Source of the DNA: Rhodococcus sp. IEGM 1409
Lineage (GTDB): Bacteria; Actinomycetota; Actinomycetes; Mycobacteriales; Mycobacteriaceae
Length of the DNA stretch: 64,000 bases
Direction of reading: 5' to 3'
Assembly (NCBI RefSeq): GCF_030056735.1
Contig: NZ_JASHKN010000010.1
Coordinates: 138,122 to 202,121 of the forward strand
This document shows, one piece after another, positions 46,214-54,790 of this stretch (position 1 is its first letter; the number at the start of each line of letters is the position of its first letter). Under the pieces are notes generated by a model, which did no database searches, was not told where the DNA came from, and saw only the letters and a program-made list of their open reading frames with translations. The position numbers and the translations under genes were made by a program.

Positions 46214-47029
46214 TCAAGGGGTTGTCAGGAAGGCCGTGACTCCGCTGGTGACGGCGGCCGCATAGTCCTGCTGACCGTCCGGGCTCGTCATGCGCGCTGC
46301 CTCGTCGGCATTTCGCATGTTGCCGAGTTCGACCAGAATCGACGGCCGCTGCGACAGATTGAGTCCCGTCAGATCGGCGCGTGGTGCCAACCCGTCGTCG
46401 CCGATGTAGGTCGACGGGGTGAGCCCAGCGGTGACGAGTGAGTCGCGCATGGTTTCGGCAAAAGCCACGGACTGGCCGGCCTGAACCGTGTTCAGCGGGG
46501 GAGTGGAGTAGCAGACGTGGAAGCCTTCCGCCCCGGCTGCTGCGCCGTCCGCATGAATACTCACCACGACGTCGGCACCGGAGGAATTGGCGGCTTCGGC
46601 GCGTGCGTCGACGCAAGATCCGACGCTGACGTCGTCCGGTCGACTCAGAACGACTGTGGCGCCTTGGCCTTCGAGTTCGCTCTTGACCAGGCTCGCGACT
46701 TCCCAGTTGAAGGTGTGTTCTGCGAACCCGGCATCGGTGTTGGTGCCGGTGGTCTGGCAGTTCTTGGTGCCGCCGCGGCCCGTGGGGACCTGGGTGTTGA
46801 TGCTGTCGTCGTTCGCTCCACTGTGCCCGGGATCGAGGAAGACGACCTTCCCGGTGAGCGCTGCGGGGATGTCAGCGGCAACAGTGCTGAGCGGAGACAC
46901 CTCGACCGAAGTCGTGGCCTCGGGCGCCGTGGCGTCGGCAGTCTCGGTGGGAATCGTGCACGCGGCACTCAGAAACCCGGCCCCGACTACGGCAATGAGG
47001 GCGGTGGAGCGGAACACCCGTGATGCCAT
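46214..47029 (-). CDS. N-acetylmuramoyl-L-alanine amidase (Rv3717-like)
   Basis: 271 residues from the ATG at 47029 (GAGGG six bases upstream); a longer frame upstream is not supported. The N-terminus is a signal peptide (VFRSTALIAVVGAGFLSAAC), with Cys that may be lipidated although the -3 residue is Ser. The amidase_3 zinc residues are His in DPGHSG, Glu in AEHTFNWE, His in SIHADGA, and catalytic Glu in LVELGNMRN. It cleaves the bond between muramic acid and L-Ala in peptidoglycan, outside the membrane. Rv3717 (Ami1) sits in the same neighbourhood. Confidence 0.9.
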   Translation of the reverse strand: MASRVFRSTALIAVVGAGFLSAACTIPTETADATAPEATTSVEVSPLSTVAADIPAALTGKVVFLDPGHSGANDDSINTQVPTGRGGTKNCQTTGTNTDAGFAEHTFNWEVASLVKSELEGQGATVVLSRPDDVSVGSCVDARAEAANSSGADVVVSIHADGAAAGAEGFHVCYSTPPLNTVQAGQSVAFAETMRDSLVTAGLTPSTYIGDDGLAPRADLTGLNLSQRPSILVELGNMRNADEAARMTSPDGQQDYAAAVTSGVTAFLTTP

Positions 47030-47138
47030 GTTTGACCCTCTTGACGGTTTTACGGTTTCTGGCTGGTTCCGGCGCACCCGCTCACGGTAGCGCGCACCGA
47101 CTACGCTGGTGGGGATAACTCTGTAGAAAGGACCGCTC

Positions 47139-47477
47139 GTGCAACCAGGTGGAGCACCCGACATGTCTGCTCTGTTGGCTCAGGCTCAGCAGATGCAGCA
47201 GCAATTGATGGCGGCGCAGCAGGAAATGGCTCAGGCCGAAGTGACCGGTCAGGCCGGCGGCGGGCTGGTTGTCGCCACGGTCAAGGGCACCGGCGAGGTT
47301 GTCGGTCTGCAGATCGATCCCAAGGTCGTCGACCCCGAAGACGTCGAGACGCTGCAGGATCTGGTGATCGGCGCGATCGAGGATGCTTCGCGCAAGGCAC
47401 AGGAAGTCGCTGCTGAGAAGCTCGGCCCGTTGGCCGGCGGACTCGGCGGAGGCCTTCCCGGTCTCCCCGGCTTCTAG
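47139..47477 (+). CDS. ybaB: YbaB/EbfC nucleoid-associated protein
   Basis: 112 residues from a GTG at 47139. [20 protein letters not shown] forms the N-terminal helix and [20 protein letters not shown] the beta-core of the YbaB fold. It binds DNA as a dimer and stands directly before recR, as in most bacteria (Rv3716c). The product begins MQPGGAPD; a start at the Met nine residues later is possible. Confidence 0.92.
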   Translation: MQPGGAPDMSALLAQAQQMQQQLMAAQQEMAQAEVTGQAGGGLVVATVKGTGEVVGLQIDPKVVDPEDVETLQDLVIGAIEDASRKAQEVAAEKLGPLAGGLGGGLPGLPGF

Positions 47478-47489
47478 AAACGAGAACGC

Positions 47490-48110
47490 GTGTACGAAGG
47501 TCCGGTTCAGGATCTGATCGACGAGCTCGGGAAGCTTCCCGGAGTCGGGCCGAAGAGCGCTCAACGCATCGCTTTTCACCTGCTCTCCGTGGAGCCTCCC
47601 GAGATCGACCGTTTGAAAAATGCACTGCAGCGCATCCGTGACGGCGTTCAGTTCTGCACGGTGTGCGGAACTGTGTCCGATCAGGAGAAGTGCCGCATCT
47701 GCGCCGACGCACGTCGAGATCGCACGGTGATCTGCGTCGTGGAGGAGCCGAAGGACGTCCAGGCCGTCGAGCGCACCCGGGAGTTCAAGGGTCGCTATCA
47801 CGTGCTCGGCGGTGCGCTCAATCCGCTCTCGGGTATCGGACCGGACCAGTTGCGCATCCGGGAGTTGTTGGCTCGCATCGCAAATCAGGAGGACGGCGTC
47901 GATGTATCCGAGGTCATCATTGCCACCGACCCCAATACCGAGGGTGAGGCGACCGCTACCTACCTCGTCCGAATGATGCGAGACATCCCGGGGCTGACGG
48001 TGTCTCGGTTGGCTTCGGGCCTTCCGATGGGCGGCGACCTCGAGTTTGCCGACGAGTTGACGCTGGGGCGGGCGTTGTCCGGCCGTCGTGAATTGTCGCG
48101 GAACGCTTGA
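47490..48110 (+). CDS. recR: Recombination protein RecR
   Basis: 206 residues from a GTG at 47490, 12 bases after ybaB. The helix-hairpin-helix [21 protein letters not shown] (given as [19 protein letters not shown], about 10-28), the C4 zinc finger [16 protein letters not shown] and the Toprim segment [18 protein letters not shown] are all present. It loads RecA at gaps with RecF and RecO. The stop overlaps the start of the TetR gene (TGATG). Confidence 0.96.
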   Translation: MYEGPVQDLIDELGKLPGVGPKSAQRIAFHLLSVEPPEIDRLKNALQRIRDGVQFCTVCGTVSDQEKCRICADARRDRTVICVVEEPKDVQAVERTREFKGRYHVLGGALNPLSGIGPDQLRIRELLARIANQEDGVDVSEVIIATDPNTEGEATATYLVRMMRDIPGLTVSRLASGLPMGGDLEFADELTLGRALSGRRELSRNA

Positions 48111-48679
48111 TGAGCGGCACGGAGCAAGGTCAGCAAGTGCGTCGTACGTCCGAGCAGACCCGTGCGCAGATCATCGCATCGGCCGGGAAAGCATTCGCAA
48201 CTCGGCCGTACCGCGAAATCACGCTCAAGGACATTGCCGAAGACGCAGGCGTCAGCGCACCGCTGATCATCAAGTACTTCGGTTCCAAGGAGCAGTTGTA
48301 CGACGAGTTGGTCGACTTCCGTGCAGCGGCGATCACGGTATTCGACGCACCCGACGACTCGCTCGGTGAGCGCATGGTCTCGCTGTTCACCAAGCCGCTG
48401 GAGTCGTACAAGCCGCTGTCCATGAGCTTGTTGTTCATGAGCGGTGTCAGTGAAGAGAGCAACCGCAAGCTGCGCGAGAACTATTCGACGCAGATGATCG
48501 ACGCCCTCGCCGCTCGTCTGTCCGGCCCCGACGCCAGATTGCGCGCGGAACTGGCGATGTCGATGGTGGTCGGAGTGGCGATCATGCGCCGACGGATGAT
48601 GGCCGGGCATGCCACCGGCACCCAGGACGAGGTGGTTGCGCTGTACGCACCACTGGTGCAAAAGCTCCTCGACGGGTGA
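48110..48679 (+). CDS. TetR-family repressor, probable regulator of the adjacent MFS pump
   Basis: 189 residues from the ATG at 48110, which overlaps the recR stop. The HTH reads REITLKDIAEDAGVSAPLII then KYFGSKEQLYDELV (about 37-70). The C-terminal part has an aromatic-poor helical ligand pocket (TIGR-like domain of actinobacterial TetR). A 49-bp palindrome separates it from a 14-helix MFS pump on the same strand. The layout suggests it represses that pump and perhaps its own operon. Confidence 0.9.
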   Translation: MSGTEQGQQVRRTSEQTRAQIIASAGKAFATRPYREITLKDIAEDAGVSAPLIIKYFGSKEQLYDELVDFRAAAITVFDAPDDSLGERMVSLFTKPLESYKPLSMSLLFMSGVSEESNRKLRENYSTQMIDALAARLSGPDARLRAELAMSMVVGVAIMRRRMMAGHATGTQDEVVALYAPLVQKLLDG

Positions 48680-48697
48680 GCGGCGTCACAATTCTTG

Positions 48698-48746
48698 CTA
48701 GGTAAATATCCGTTCACCTAATGTAGGTGAACGGATATTTACCTAG
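48698..48746. promoter_or_regulatory. 49-bp palindromic operator between TetR and MFS genes
   Basis: Two perfect 23-base arms (48698-48720 and 48724-48746) flank the centre ATG. Each arm contains a weaker palindrome GGTAAATATCCGTTCACC. So the site may hold two TetR dimers. The MFS start at 48766 is 19 bases downstream, so binding would block transcription or initiation. It could also form a hairpin but has no T-run. Confidence 0.85.
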
Positions 48747-48765
48747 TGAGAACAGGCGGTGTGGG

Positions 48766-50238
48766 GTGACGACGCTCGACCGTCCGCCGGGCACTCCGGC
48801 AGTCCCCACCGCCGACACGAGTCTCGCTCAGCCGCGCTCCCGCTTCCTCTTTCCCATCGTTGTCGCCGCCGCCGTGTTCCAAGCAGTCCTGCAAACCGTC
48901 ATCGTTCCGCTGCTGCCGGAGCTGCCCCACTTCACGGGCGCCGGACGCACGGCCGTGTCCTGGCTGGTGACCGTCACACTGCTGGTCGGCGCCGTGGTCA
49001 CCCCCATCTTCGGCCGGCTCGCCGACATGTTCGGCAAGAAGAAGATGCTTCTGGTCGCCTTCTCGATGATGACTCTCGGCTCGATGTTGTGTGCACTGTC
49101 CTCGGACATCGCGGTCCTCATCTTCGCGAGGGCGCTACAGGGAGCCGGGTCGGCCGTCATCCCCATCGGAATCTCCATGCTGCGTGACGAATTGCCGCGC
49201 AACAAGGTCAACGGTGCTGTGGCCATGATGAGTTCGACGCTCGGCGTCGGAACGGCTTTGGGCATACCGTTTTCCGCGATGATCGCGCAGTACTCGAACT
49301 GGCACGTCCTGTTCTGGGTAACCACGGCCATCGGGCTGTCGGTGACTCTTGCTGCGGTGCTGTTCATTCGAGAGTCGGAGCCGAATCCGTCGGGGAGATT
49401 CGACGGCATCGGGGCGGTCGGTCTGAGCGCCGCGATGATCGCTCTGCTGGTGCCGATCACGCAGGGATCGAGTTGGGGATGGACCAGCGGAGCGGTGATC
49501 TCCATGCTGTCCGCGTCGGCCGTGCTGTTCACGTTCTGGGTAATTCAGCAGCGGCGCAACGTCAATCCGCTGGTCGACGTCCGCGCTCTCGTCAAGCGTG
49601 CGGTGTTGATCCCGCATCTGGCGGCTCTGCTGGTCGGGTTCGCATTCTTCGGGAACACGCTGATCACCACACAGCTGCTGCAGGGGATGAAAGGGCCGGG
49701 TGCCGGGTACGGCCTGTCGATCATCGCGGCGGCGCTGTGTCAGATTCCAGCCAGCATCGCGATGGTGCTGTTCTCTCCGGTTGCGGTGCGGATCACCGAT
49801 CGCTTCGGTTCACGGACCGCGATGTTGACCGGTGCCGTATTCCTCGCCGGGGGCTACGGGATTCACGCAGTTGCAGGTAAGCCGCTGTGGGGAGTGGTTG
49901 CGGCGCTCGGTATTACGGCAGTCGGGACCGCGATCGTGTACAGCACGCTCTCCCTGCTGATCCTGGTTGCCGTGCCACGTCAGCGACTGGCGGCAGCCAA
50001 CGGCGTGAACTCGCTTCTACGGACGTCCGGAAGCACGATCTGCAGTGCGACGGTGGCGACCATCCTCGCCGCATTCGTGATCAGCGGTTCGGAACATTCC
50101 ACGTCGTGGACCGGATTCTCCGTCGCCTACCTGGTGTGCGCGGGCTGCGCGGTGGTGGTGTTCGCCGTGTCGATCCTGTTGCCGCAGGGACGAACCCCGA
50201 AACATCTGGATCTGCCGGATCTCGTCAGGCGACCCTGA
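48766..50238 (+). CDS. EmrB/QacA-type MFS drug exporter (DHA2, 14 helices)
   Basis: 490 residues from a GTG at 48766; a GTG at 48727, inside the palindrome, would add 13 residues. DHA2 motifs are TVTLLVGAVVTPIFGRLADMFGKKK split as LLVGAVVTPIFGRLADMFG and KKK (about 75-100), GAGSAVIPIG and LGVGTALGIP. About 14 membrane helices are seen. It expels cationic or hydrophobic compounds with proton influx. Regulation by the upstream TetR is likely. Confidence 0.9.
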   Translation: MTTLDRPPGTPAVPTADTSLAQPRSRFLFPIVVAAAVFQAVLQTVIVPLLPELPHFTGAGRTAVSWLVTVTLLVGAVVTPIFGRLADMFGKKKMLLVAFSMMTLGSMLCALSSDIAVLIFARALQGAGSAVIPIGISMLRDELPRNKVNGAVAMMSSTLGVGTALGIPFSAMIAQYSNWHVLFWVTTAIGLSVTLAAVLFIRESEPNPSGRFDGIGAVGLSAAMIALLVPITQGSSWGWTSGAVISMLSASAVLFTFWVIQQRRNVNPLVDVRALVKRAVLIPHLAALLVGFAFFGNTLITTQLLQGMKGPGAGYGLSIIAAALCQIPASIAMVLFSPVAVRITDRFGSRTAMLTGAVFLAGGYGIHAVAGKPLWGVVAALGITAVGTAIVYSTLSLLILVAVPRQRLAAANGVNSLLRTSGSTICSATVATILAAFVISGSEHSTSWTGFSVAYLVCAGCAVVVFAVSILLPQGRTPKHLDLPDLVRRP

Positions 50239-50259
50239 ATCCCGAGAGGAAGAGCGTGA

Positions 50260-50463
50260 TCATCAGATCCGCGAACTCGTCGGTGGATGGTGCACGCGAC
50301 CCAGCACCTGCACGGCGGGATGGGCGCGGATGTCGACTACCCGATTCACCGCTACTTCCTGTGAGGACGCCAGATCGCCTTCACGATGGGGAGCGCGGGG
50401 GCGATAGGCGCCGAACTCGCCGATCAGTTGGAAATCCGAGCCCGAATCGGGGCGTCGGCGTGA
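50260..50463 (+). pseudogene. C-terminal remnant of an acyl-CoA dehydrogenase, with in-frame TGA
   Basis: A frame open from 50260 reads RWMVHATQHLHGGMGADVDY then PIHRYFL, then TGA (50362-50364), then GRQIAFTMGSAGAIGAELAD and ends at 50463. This is the end of an acyl-CoA dehydrogenase, where the usual sequence is PIHRYFLWG. So TGA replaces the Trp codon TGG, and the first 300 or more residues are missing, because the MFS gene ends 21 bases upstream. It is a decayed gene piece in the 291-base gap. Confidence 0.8.
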
Positions 50464-50529
50464 ATATCTGAGCCGGCAGGTTCCAGTCACAGGCAGCGCG
50501 TCGGCAATCATCGCGCTACTCTGCCCTTC

Positions 50530-51693
50530 GTGAATCACACCAGTTCGTTCATCAGGCCGTTGGTTCCTCGGGATCCGCACGAGCCGCATCGGGTGGCGAC
50601 GCCGCTCGAACTGTTCACCGACCTCTGCTTCGTCGTAGCGGTCGCTCAAGCGGCCACCGGTCTGCACCATGCGATCAGCGAAGGGCACGCGGCCTCGGGC
50701 GTCGGACACTTCGCGATGGCGTTCTTTGCGATCTGGTGGACGTGGCTGAACTTCACGTGGTTCACCTCGGCGTACGACAACGACGACGGAATCGCCCGCC
50801 TGCTGACCATCTTCCAGATCCTCGGGTCGCTGGTTCTTGCTGCCGGCATCGTCCGCTTCTTCAACGACGACGCCCTGCTCATCATTGTCGGCTACGTCAT
50901 CATGCGAATAGCCCTGGTCATCCAATGGCTCAGGGTGTCGCGGAATGACCCGGAACACGCCCTGACGGCTCGTCGATACGCTCTCGGAATCGTTCTGGTC
51001 CAGATCGGTTGGATCGGTTTCTACTTCGTGCCGTCCGCGATCTACGTCCCGACGTTCCTGGTATTGGTTTTGTGCGAATTCGCGGTCCCGATCTGGTCCG
51101 AGAAGCCGGGCATGACGCCATGGCACCCGCATCACATCGCGGAGCGGTACTCGTTGTTCTTCATCATCGTTCTGGGCGAGACGATCCTCTCGACCACCAT
51201 CGCAATTCAGGACGCCGTGGACGGTGAGCATCCGGCAGCGCAGGTCACCTATGTCGTGATCGGCGGCATCCTGATCGTCTTCAGCTTGTGGTGGCTCTAC
51301 TTCCAACGCAATGCCGGCGAAGTGATCGGTGGTGACAACGTCTCACCCTTCGTCTGGGGTTTCGGTCACTACTTCATCTTCGCGGCCGCTGCCGCCATCG
51401 GTGCCGGGTTGGCCTCGCGCGTCGACTTCTGGACTCATCACGGTGACGGCAGCGCGTTGGTGACGGGTGCAGCCGTCACCGTTCCGGTCGCAGTCATCCT
51501 CGCGGCGTTGTGGTTCATCCACATTCGACTGCACGATTCCTCGTTGCGTACCCTCGCACCGTTCTCGGTAGCGATAGTCGTCGTGCTCGGCGGTACCTAC
51601 ACCGCGGTACCCGAACTCGTTGCGGGACTGGCCTGCGCCGCGCTGTTGGCCGTGGAACTCATTCTGACCGAAGGGAAAACCGAAACGGTCTGA
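50530..51693 (+). CDS. Low-temperature-requirement A (LtrA) family membrane protein
   Basis: 387 residues from a GTG at 50530. ATPLELFTDLCFVVAVAQA at the start, AFFAIWWTWLNFTWFTSAYD, HIAERYSLFFIIVLGETIL and LWWLYFQRNAGEVI are LtrA signatures, with about 12 helices. The family is linked to low-temperature growth in Listeria, but its transport or enzyme role is unknown. It is convergent with gatD, six bases away. Confidence 0.88.
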   Translation: MNHTSSFIRPLVPRDPHEPHRVATPLELFTDLCFVVAVAQAATGLHHAISEGHAASGVGHFAMAFFAIWWTWLNFTWFTSAYDNDDGIARLLTIFQILGSLVLAAGIVRFFNDDALLIIVGYVIMRIALVIQWLRVSRNDPEHALTARRYALGIVLVQIGWIGFYFVPSAIYVPTFLVLVLCEFAVPIWSEKPGMTPWHPHHIAERYSLFFIIVLGETILSTTIAIQDAVDGEHPAAQVTYVVIGGILIVFSLWWLYFQRNAGEVIGGDNVSPFVWGFGHYFIFAAAAAIGAGLASRVDFWTHHGDGSALVTGAAVTVPVAVILAALWFIHIRLHDSSLRTLAPFSVAIVVVLGGTYTAVPELVAGLACAALLAVELILTEGKTETV

Positions 51694-51699
51694 GCCGGG

Positions 51700-52413
51700 T
51701 CAGCGAATCGCGAGTCGCTCCTTGCGGAGCTTGTCGACCTCGGGCAGATGCAGGGGTTCCAGCTCGTTCACACCCAAGGCGCGCATGAGCAGGAGGTCCG
51801 CAAGTTCGGGGTTGCGAGCCAAAGCGGGTCCGTGCATGTACGTCCCGATCACCGAACCCTGTACGACGCCTTCGAATCCGTCGCCGACGCCGTTTCCGAT
51901 ACCGTGGGTGACCCGCGCAAATCCGGAGGCCGAGCTGCCCAGAGTTGTTCCGCCGCGGTGGTTCTCGAACCCCGAGAGCGGCGCGGTGAGTCCGTCGATC
52001 AGCGGCTTCGTGATGACTTCGCCGATGGAGCGCTTCTCTTGCGGTGAGGTCGTGACATCGAGCATCGAGACACCTTCGACGCGTTCGCCGCTGGAGGTTT
52101 CGTACCAGTTGCCGAGCACCTGAATGGCAGCGCAGATCGCCAGAACCGGTGCGCCACGCTCGGCGGCGCGTTGCAGGCCAGGGTATTTCCCGAGGTGACG
52201 CGTTGCGAGGCGCTGAGCGGAATCCTCGGCGCCACCCAACGTGTACACGTCGAGCGAATCGGGGACCGGATCGCTGAGGGTGATGTCCACGATTTCGGCG
52301 TCGTAGCCGCGCATCCGCAGACGCTGACGCAGGATCAGGGCATTGCCGCCGTCGCCGTAGGTACCCATCACGTCGGGAAGTACCAGACCGATGCGAACTG
52401 TCGAGTCAGACAT
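51700..52413 (-). CDS. gatD: Lipid II isoglutaminyl synthase, glutaminase subunit GatD
   Basis: 237 residues from the ATG at 52413. The class I glutaminase nucleophile Cys is in VLAICAAIQVLGNWY (about residue 94), with the catalytic His in GTYMHGPALARNPELAD. The start overlaps murT by eight bases. GatD releases ammonia from Gln for MurT, which amidates the alpha-carboxylate of D-Glu in lipid II. The pair corresponds to Rv3713-Rv3712. Confidence 0.92.
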   Translation of the reverse strand: MSDSTVRIGLVLPDVMGTYGDGGNALILRQRLRMRGYDAEIVDITLSDPVPDSLDVYTLGGAEDSAQRLATRHLGKYPGLQRAAERGAPVLAICAAIQVLGNWYETSSGERVEGVSMLDVTTSPQEKRSIGEVITKPLIDGLTAPLSGFENHRGGTTLGSSASGFARVTHGIGNGVGDGFEGVVQGSVIGTYMHGPALARNPELADLLLMRALGVNELEPLHLPEVDKLRKERLAIR

Positions 52414-53659
52414 TGCGAGACTCCTTCGCGATGGCGGTGTTGAGGTCACGGAAGGCTGTGTAGTTCGCCAGTACCTCCACACGTCCAGGAGGGCAGGAAG
52501 CGATGGCGCGCAACGGGTCCGGATCGAGAGTGTGCTCGACGCCCGCGTACGTGAGGCGGACCGCGAGATCGGTTCCGCGTTCGCCCGCGGCCACTACCTT
52601 GACGCCTTCGAAGTGCTCGAACTTCACGTCCCACAGCCAGGAGAGGTCCTCGCCGTCCGGCACCTGACCGTTCACCGCGATCACGAGTCCGTCCACCGTG
52701 GGATCGATCATCGACAGCGCTTCCTGCCAACCTGCGGGATTCTTCGCGAGCAGCATGTGAACGGAGTGCGGCCCTACCTCGACGGTGCTGTATCGACCGG
52801 CGACTTCTTGAACAGTCGACGCGGCGGCAACTGCCCCGACCGGGTCTGCGCCCAAAGCCGCTGCGGCCGCTACGGCCTGAGCTGCGTTGCCGCGGTTGGC
52901 TTTTCCGGGGAGCGTCAACGTCATCGGAATCTTCAGGCCATCGGGGCCGTAGAGATTGTCGTCGTCGAGCCACCAGCTCGGCTCGGGACGCGCGAAGTCG
53001 GAACCGGTACTGCGCCAGTGCTTTCCCTCCCACACGATGGGTTCGCCGGTGCGCGGGCAGCTGACGGAATCGCCGGCCCAGCCGCCGCCGGCAGCAACCC
53101 ACACGACGTTGGTGGCGTCGTATGCCACGGAGGTGACCAGTACGTCATCGCAGTTGGCGACGATCACCGCATTCGGATGCGCGTTGACGCAGGCGCGCAG
53201 TTTCCGTTCGATCATGTTGATCTCGCCGACCCGGTCGAGCTGATCGCGACTGAGATTCAGCAGCACGATCACTTCCGGGTTCACGGCGTCGGCTACGTGG
53301 GGGACGTGCAGTTCGTCGACCTCGAGCGCCGCCAGCGTCGCATCCGTACGCGCGGCCAGAGCGGCCACGATCCCGGCATCCATGTTGGCGCCGTCGGCCT
53401 GAGTCGCGACGTCACCGAGTGTGGCGAGCGCTGCAGCGGTCATACGCGTGGTCGTCGACTTGCCGTTGGTGCCCGTGACCACGACGGTGCGCTTGCCGCG
53501 TCCGAGCTGAGTCATGAGCGTCGGGTCGATCTTGAGGGCGATCAGCCCGCCGATCATCGAACCCTTGCCGCGACCGGCCTTCTGCGATGCCCAAGATGCT
53601 GCTGCGGCAGCTCGCATGGCGAGCTTTCCGCGCGCTGTGATCGATATTCCTGTTCCCAC
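52406..53659 (-). CDS. murT: Lipid II isoglutaminyl synthase, ligase subunit MurT
   Basis: 417 residues. The Mur-ligase P-loop is VVVTGTNGKSTTTRM (about residue 59), then NLSRDQLDRVGE and LPGKANRGNAAQAVA. It activates the D-Glu carboxylate with ATP and uses ammonia from GatD. In firmicute MurT a four-Cys zinc finger sits in the middle; here only SCPRTGEPI keeps one Cys, and the second half reads HWRSTGSDFARPE. The start is at 53659, 26 bases after the EamA gene end. Confidence 0.93.
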   Translation of the reverse strand: MGTGISITARGKLAMRAAAAASWASQKAGRGKGSMIGGLIALKIDPTLMTQLGRGKRTVVVTGTNGKSTTTRMTAAALATLGDVATQADGANMDAGIVAALAARTDATLAALEVDELHVPHVADAVNPEVIVLLNLSRDQLDRVGEINMIERKLRACVNAHPNAVIVANCDDVLVTSVAYDATNVVWVAAGGGWAGDSVSCPRTGEPIVWEGKHWRSTGSDFARPEPSWWLDDDNLYGPDGLKIPMTLTLPGKANRGNAAQAVAAAAALGADPVGAVAAASTVQEVAGRYSTVEVGPHSVHMLLAKNPAGWQEALSMIDPTVDGLVIAVNGQVPDGEDLSWLWDVKFEHFEGVKVVAAGERGTDLAVRLTYAGVEHTLDPDPLRAIASCPPGRVEVLANYTAFRDLNTAIAKESRNV

Positions 53660-53684
53660 GGCCCGAGTTTGGCACAGGGCGTCG

Positions 53685-54635
53685 TCAGACGCCGAGTCGC
53701 GCCGGTGGTGAGGCCGTAGGTGTGTCCGAGAAAACAGTGTTCTCGGGGTTCTCGGGCTTGCGCCTCATCTGTGCGGCGCTCGCACCGGCAATCACGACGA
53801 CAGCCCCGACCAGTGACAACGGGCTCGGGTCCTCGTGTAAGAACAACCAGGACGCGCCGATTCCCACGACCGGCACCAGCAAGGAGAGCGGCGCCACCAT
53901 GCCGGCGGGATAGCGGCCCATGAGCATCGTCCAGAGCCCGGATCCGGCGATGGTGCCGAGCACGATGATGTAGGCCAGCCCGACCAGCGACGGCCAGGCG
54001 TCGGCGCTGAATGCGGTGCCGAGTGCGTGCCAGCCGACGGTTGGGCCTTCGACCACCGCGGACAGTGCGAGCATCGGCAACGGCGGGATGACACACATCC
54101 ACAACATCAAGCGCATCGGTGCGGGCTCGCCGACGGTGTTCGCCGCGGCCAAGCGGCTGCCGAGATTGCCGAACGCCCAGGACAGACCGCCGAGGAGCGT
54201 GAGGATCACGGGTAACAGTGCTGCATGATGCGAACGGTCCCAGCCGATCAAGGACATACCGGCAACGGCGACGGCGATCCCGGAGACCTGCCAGACGCTG
54301 AGCTTCTCGCGGAGTAGGAACGCGCCGAGCAGGACAGTGAACGGCGCGGACGACTGCAGTACCAGGGATGCGAGACCCGTCGGCATCCCCGAGTGCATCG
54401 CCCAGAAGAGGAAGACGAACTGTCCGAATCCGAAACCGAATCCGTACAGCAACAGCCAACGGAGCGGTACCTGCGGACGCGGTACGAAGATGACGACCGG
54501 AATCGCGATGATCAGAAACCGCAGCGCTGCGAAGAAGAACGGTGGGAAATGATCCAGGCCGACGCGAATGGCCAGGAAGTTCAGACCCCACAAGACGATC
54601 ACGGTCAGGCCGAGGAGACGGTCGCGGGGAGTCAT
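53685..54635 (-). CDS. EamA/DMT-superfamily transporter
   Basis: 316 residues with ten helices in two EamA repeats (about 8-140 and 155-290). WGLNFLAIRVGLDHFPPFFF begins repeat one and GLSWAFGNLGSRLAAANTVG repeat two. EamA proteins export amino acids or other metabolites. It is divergent from a LysR gene with an iteron array between them, so LysR very probably regulates it. Confidence 0.9.
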   Translation of the reverse strand: MTPRDRLLGLTVIVLWGLNFLAIRVGLDHFPPFFFAALRFLIIAIPVVIFVPRPQVPLRWLLLYGFGFGFGQFVFLFWAMHSGMPTGLASLVLQSSAPFTVLLGAFLLREKLSVWQVSGIAVAVAGMSLIGWDRSHHAALLPVILTLLGGLSWAFGNLGSRLAAANTVGEPAPMRLMLWMCVIPPLPMLALSAVVEGPTVGWHALGTAFSADAWPSLVGLAYIIVLGTIAGSGLWTMLMGRYPAGMVAPLSLLVPVVGIGASWLFLHEDPSPLSLVGAVVVIAGASAAQMRRKPENPENTVFSDTPTASPPARLGV

Positions 54636-54687
54636 GCCGTTAATCGTGAGCCGTACAAAGCATCAGAACAAGCGAATATAGATGCAC

Positions 54688-54714
54688 TATCCATGTAGTT
54701 TTGCTACATGGATA
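54688..54714. promoter_or_regulatory. Inverted repeat upstream of LysR/EamA
   Basis: TATCCATGTAG (54688-54698) and CTACATGGATA (54704-54714) are perfect 11-bp arms with a 5-base loop. The right arm is also the first of a row of five CTACATGGAT half-sites. Confidence 0.7.
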
Positions 54715-54790
54715 TTCGTCACTACATGGATGCTGGTCACTACATGGATGCTGGTCACTTGATAGACGCTGGTCAGTAGATGGACGCGAC
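54704..54790. repeat. 18-bp iterons in the LysR/EamA intergenic region
   Basis: The half-site CTACATGGAT recurs every 18 bases: 54704, 54722 and 54740 are identical, 54758 (CTTGATAGAC) and 54776 (GTAGATGGAC) are degenerate. The last copy contains the LysR start codon. The unit TCACTACATGGATGCTGG is exact at 54719-54736 and 54737-54754. Confidence 0.9.
54708..54779 (+). CDS. Leader ORF of LysR (repeat-encoded 23-residue peptide)
   Basis: The iterons encode an open frame of 23 codons from ATG 54708 to TAG 54777-54779, immediately before the LysR ATG at 54780 and in the same frame. It has repeated HYMDAG units (MDIRHYMDAG, HYMDAGHLIDAGQ). Neither ORF has a clear ribosome site, so reinitiation after the TAG, or leaderless translation, is possible. 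It may be chance coding of a DNA repeat. Confidence 0.4.
   Translation: MDIRHYMDAGHYMDAGHLIDAGQ

Noticed and set aside
48481-48717. 78-residue minus-strand ORF starting in the palindrome
   Set aside because: It starts MNGYLP only because the palindrome mirrors the start of the plus-strand frame; it is antisense to the TetR gene.
54704-54790. Plasmid-type origin iterons
   Set aside because: No rep gene is near, and the row lies in a divergent LysR/EamA promoter, which explains it better.
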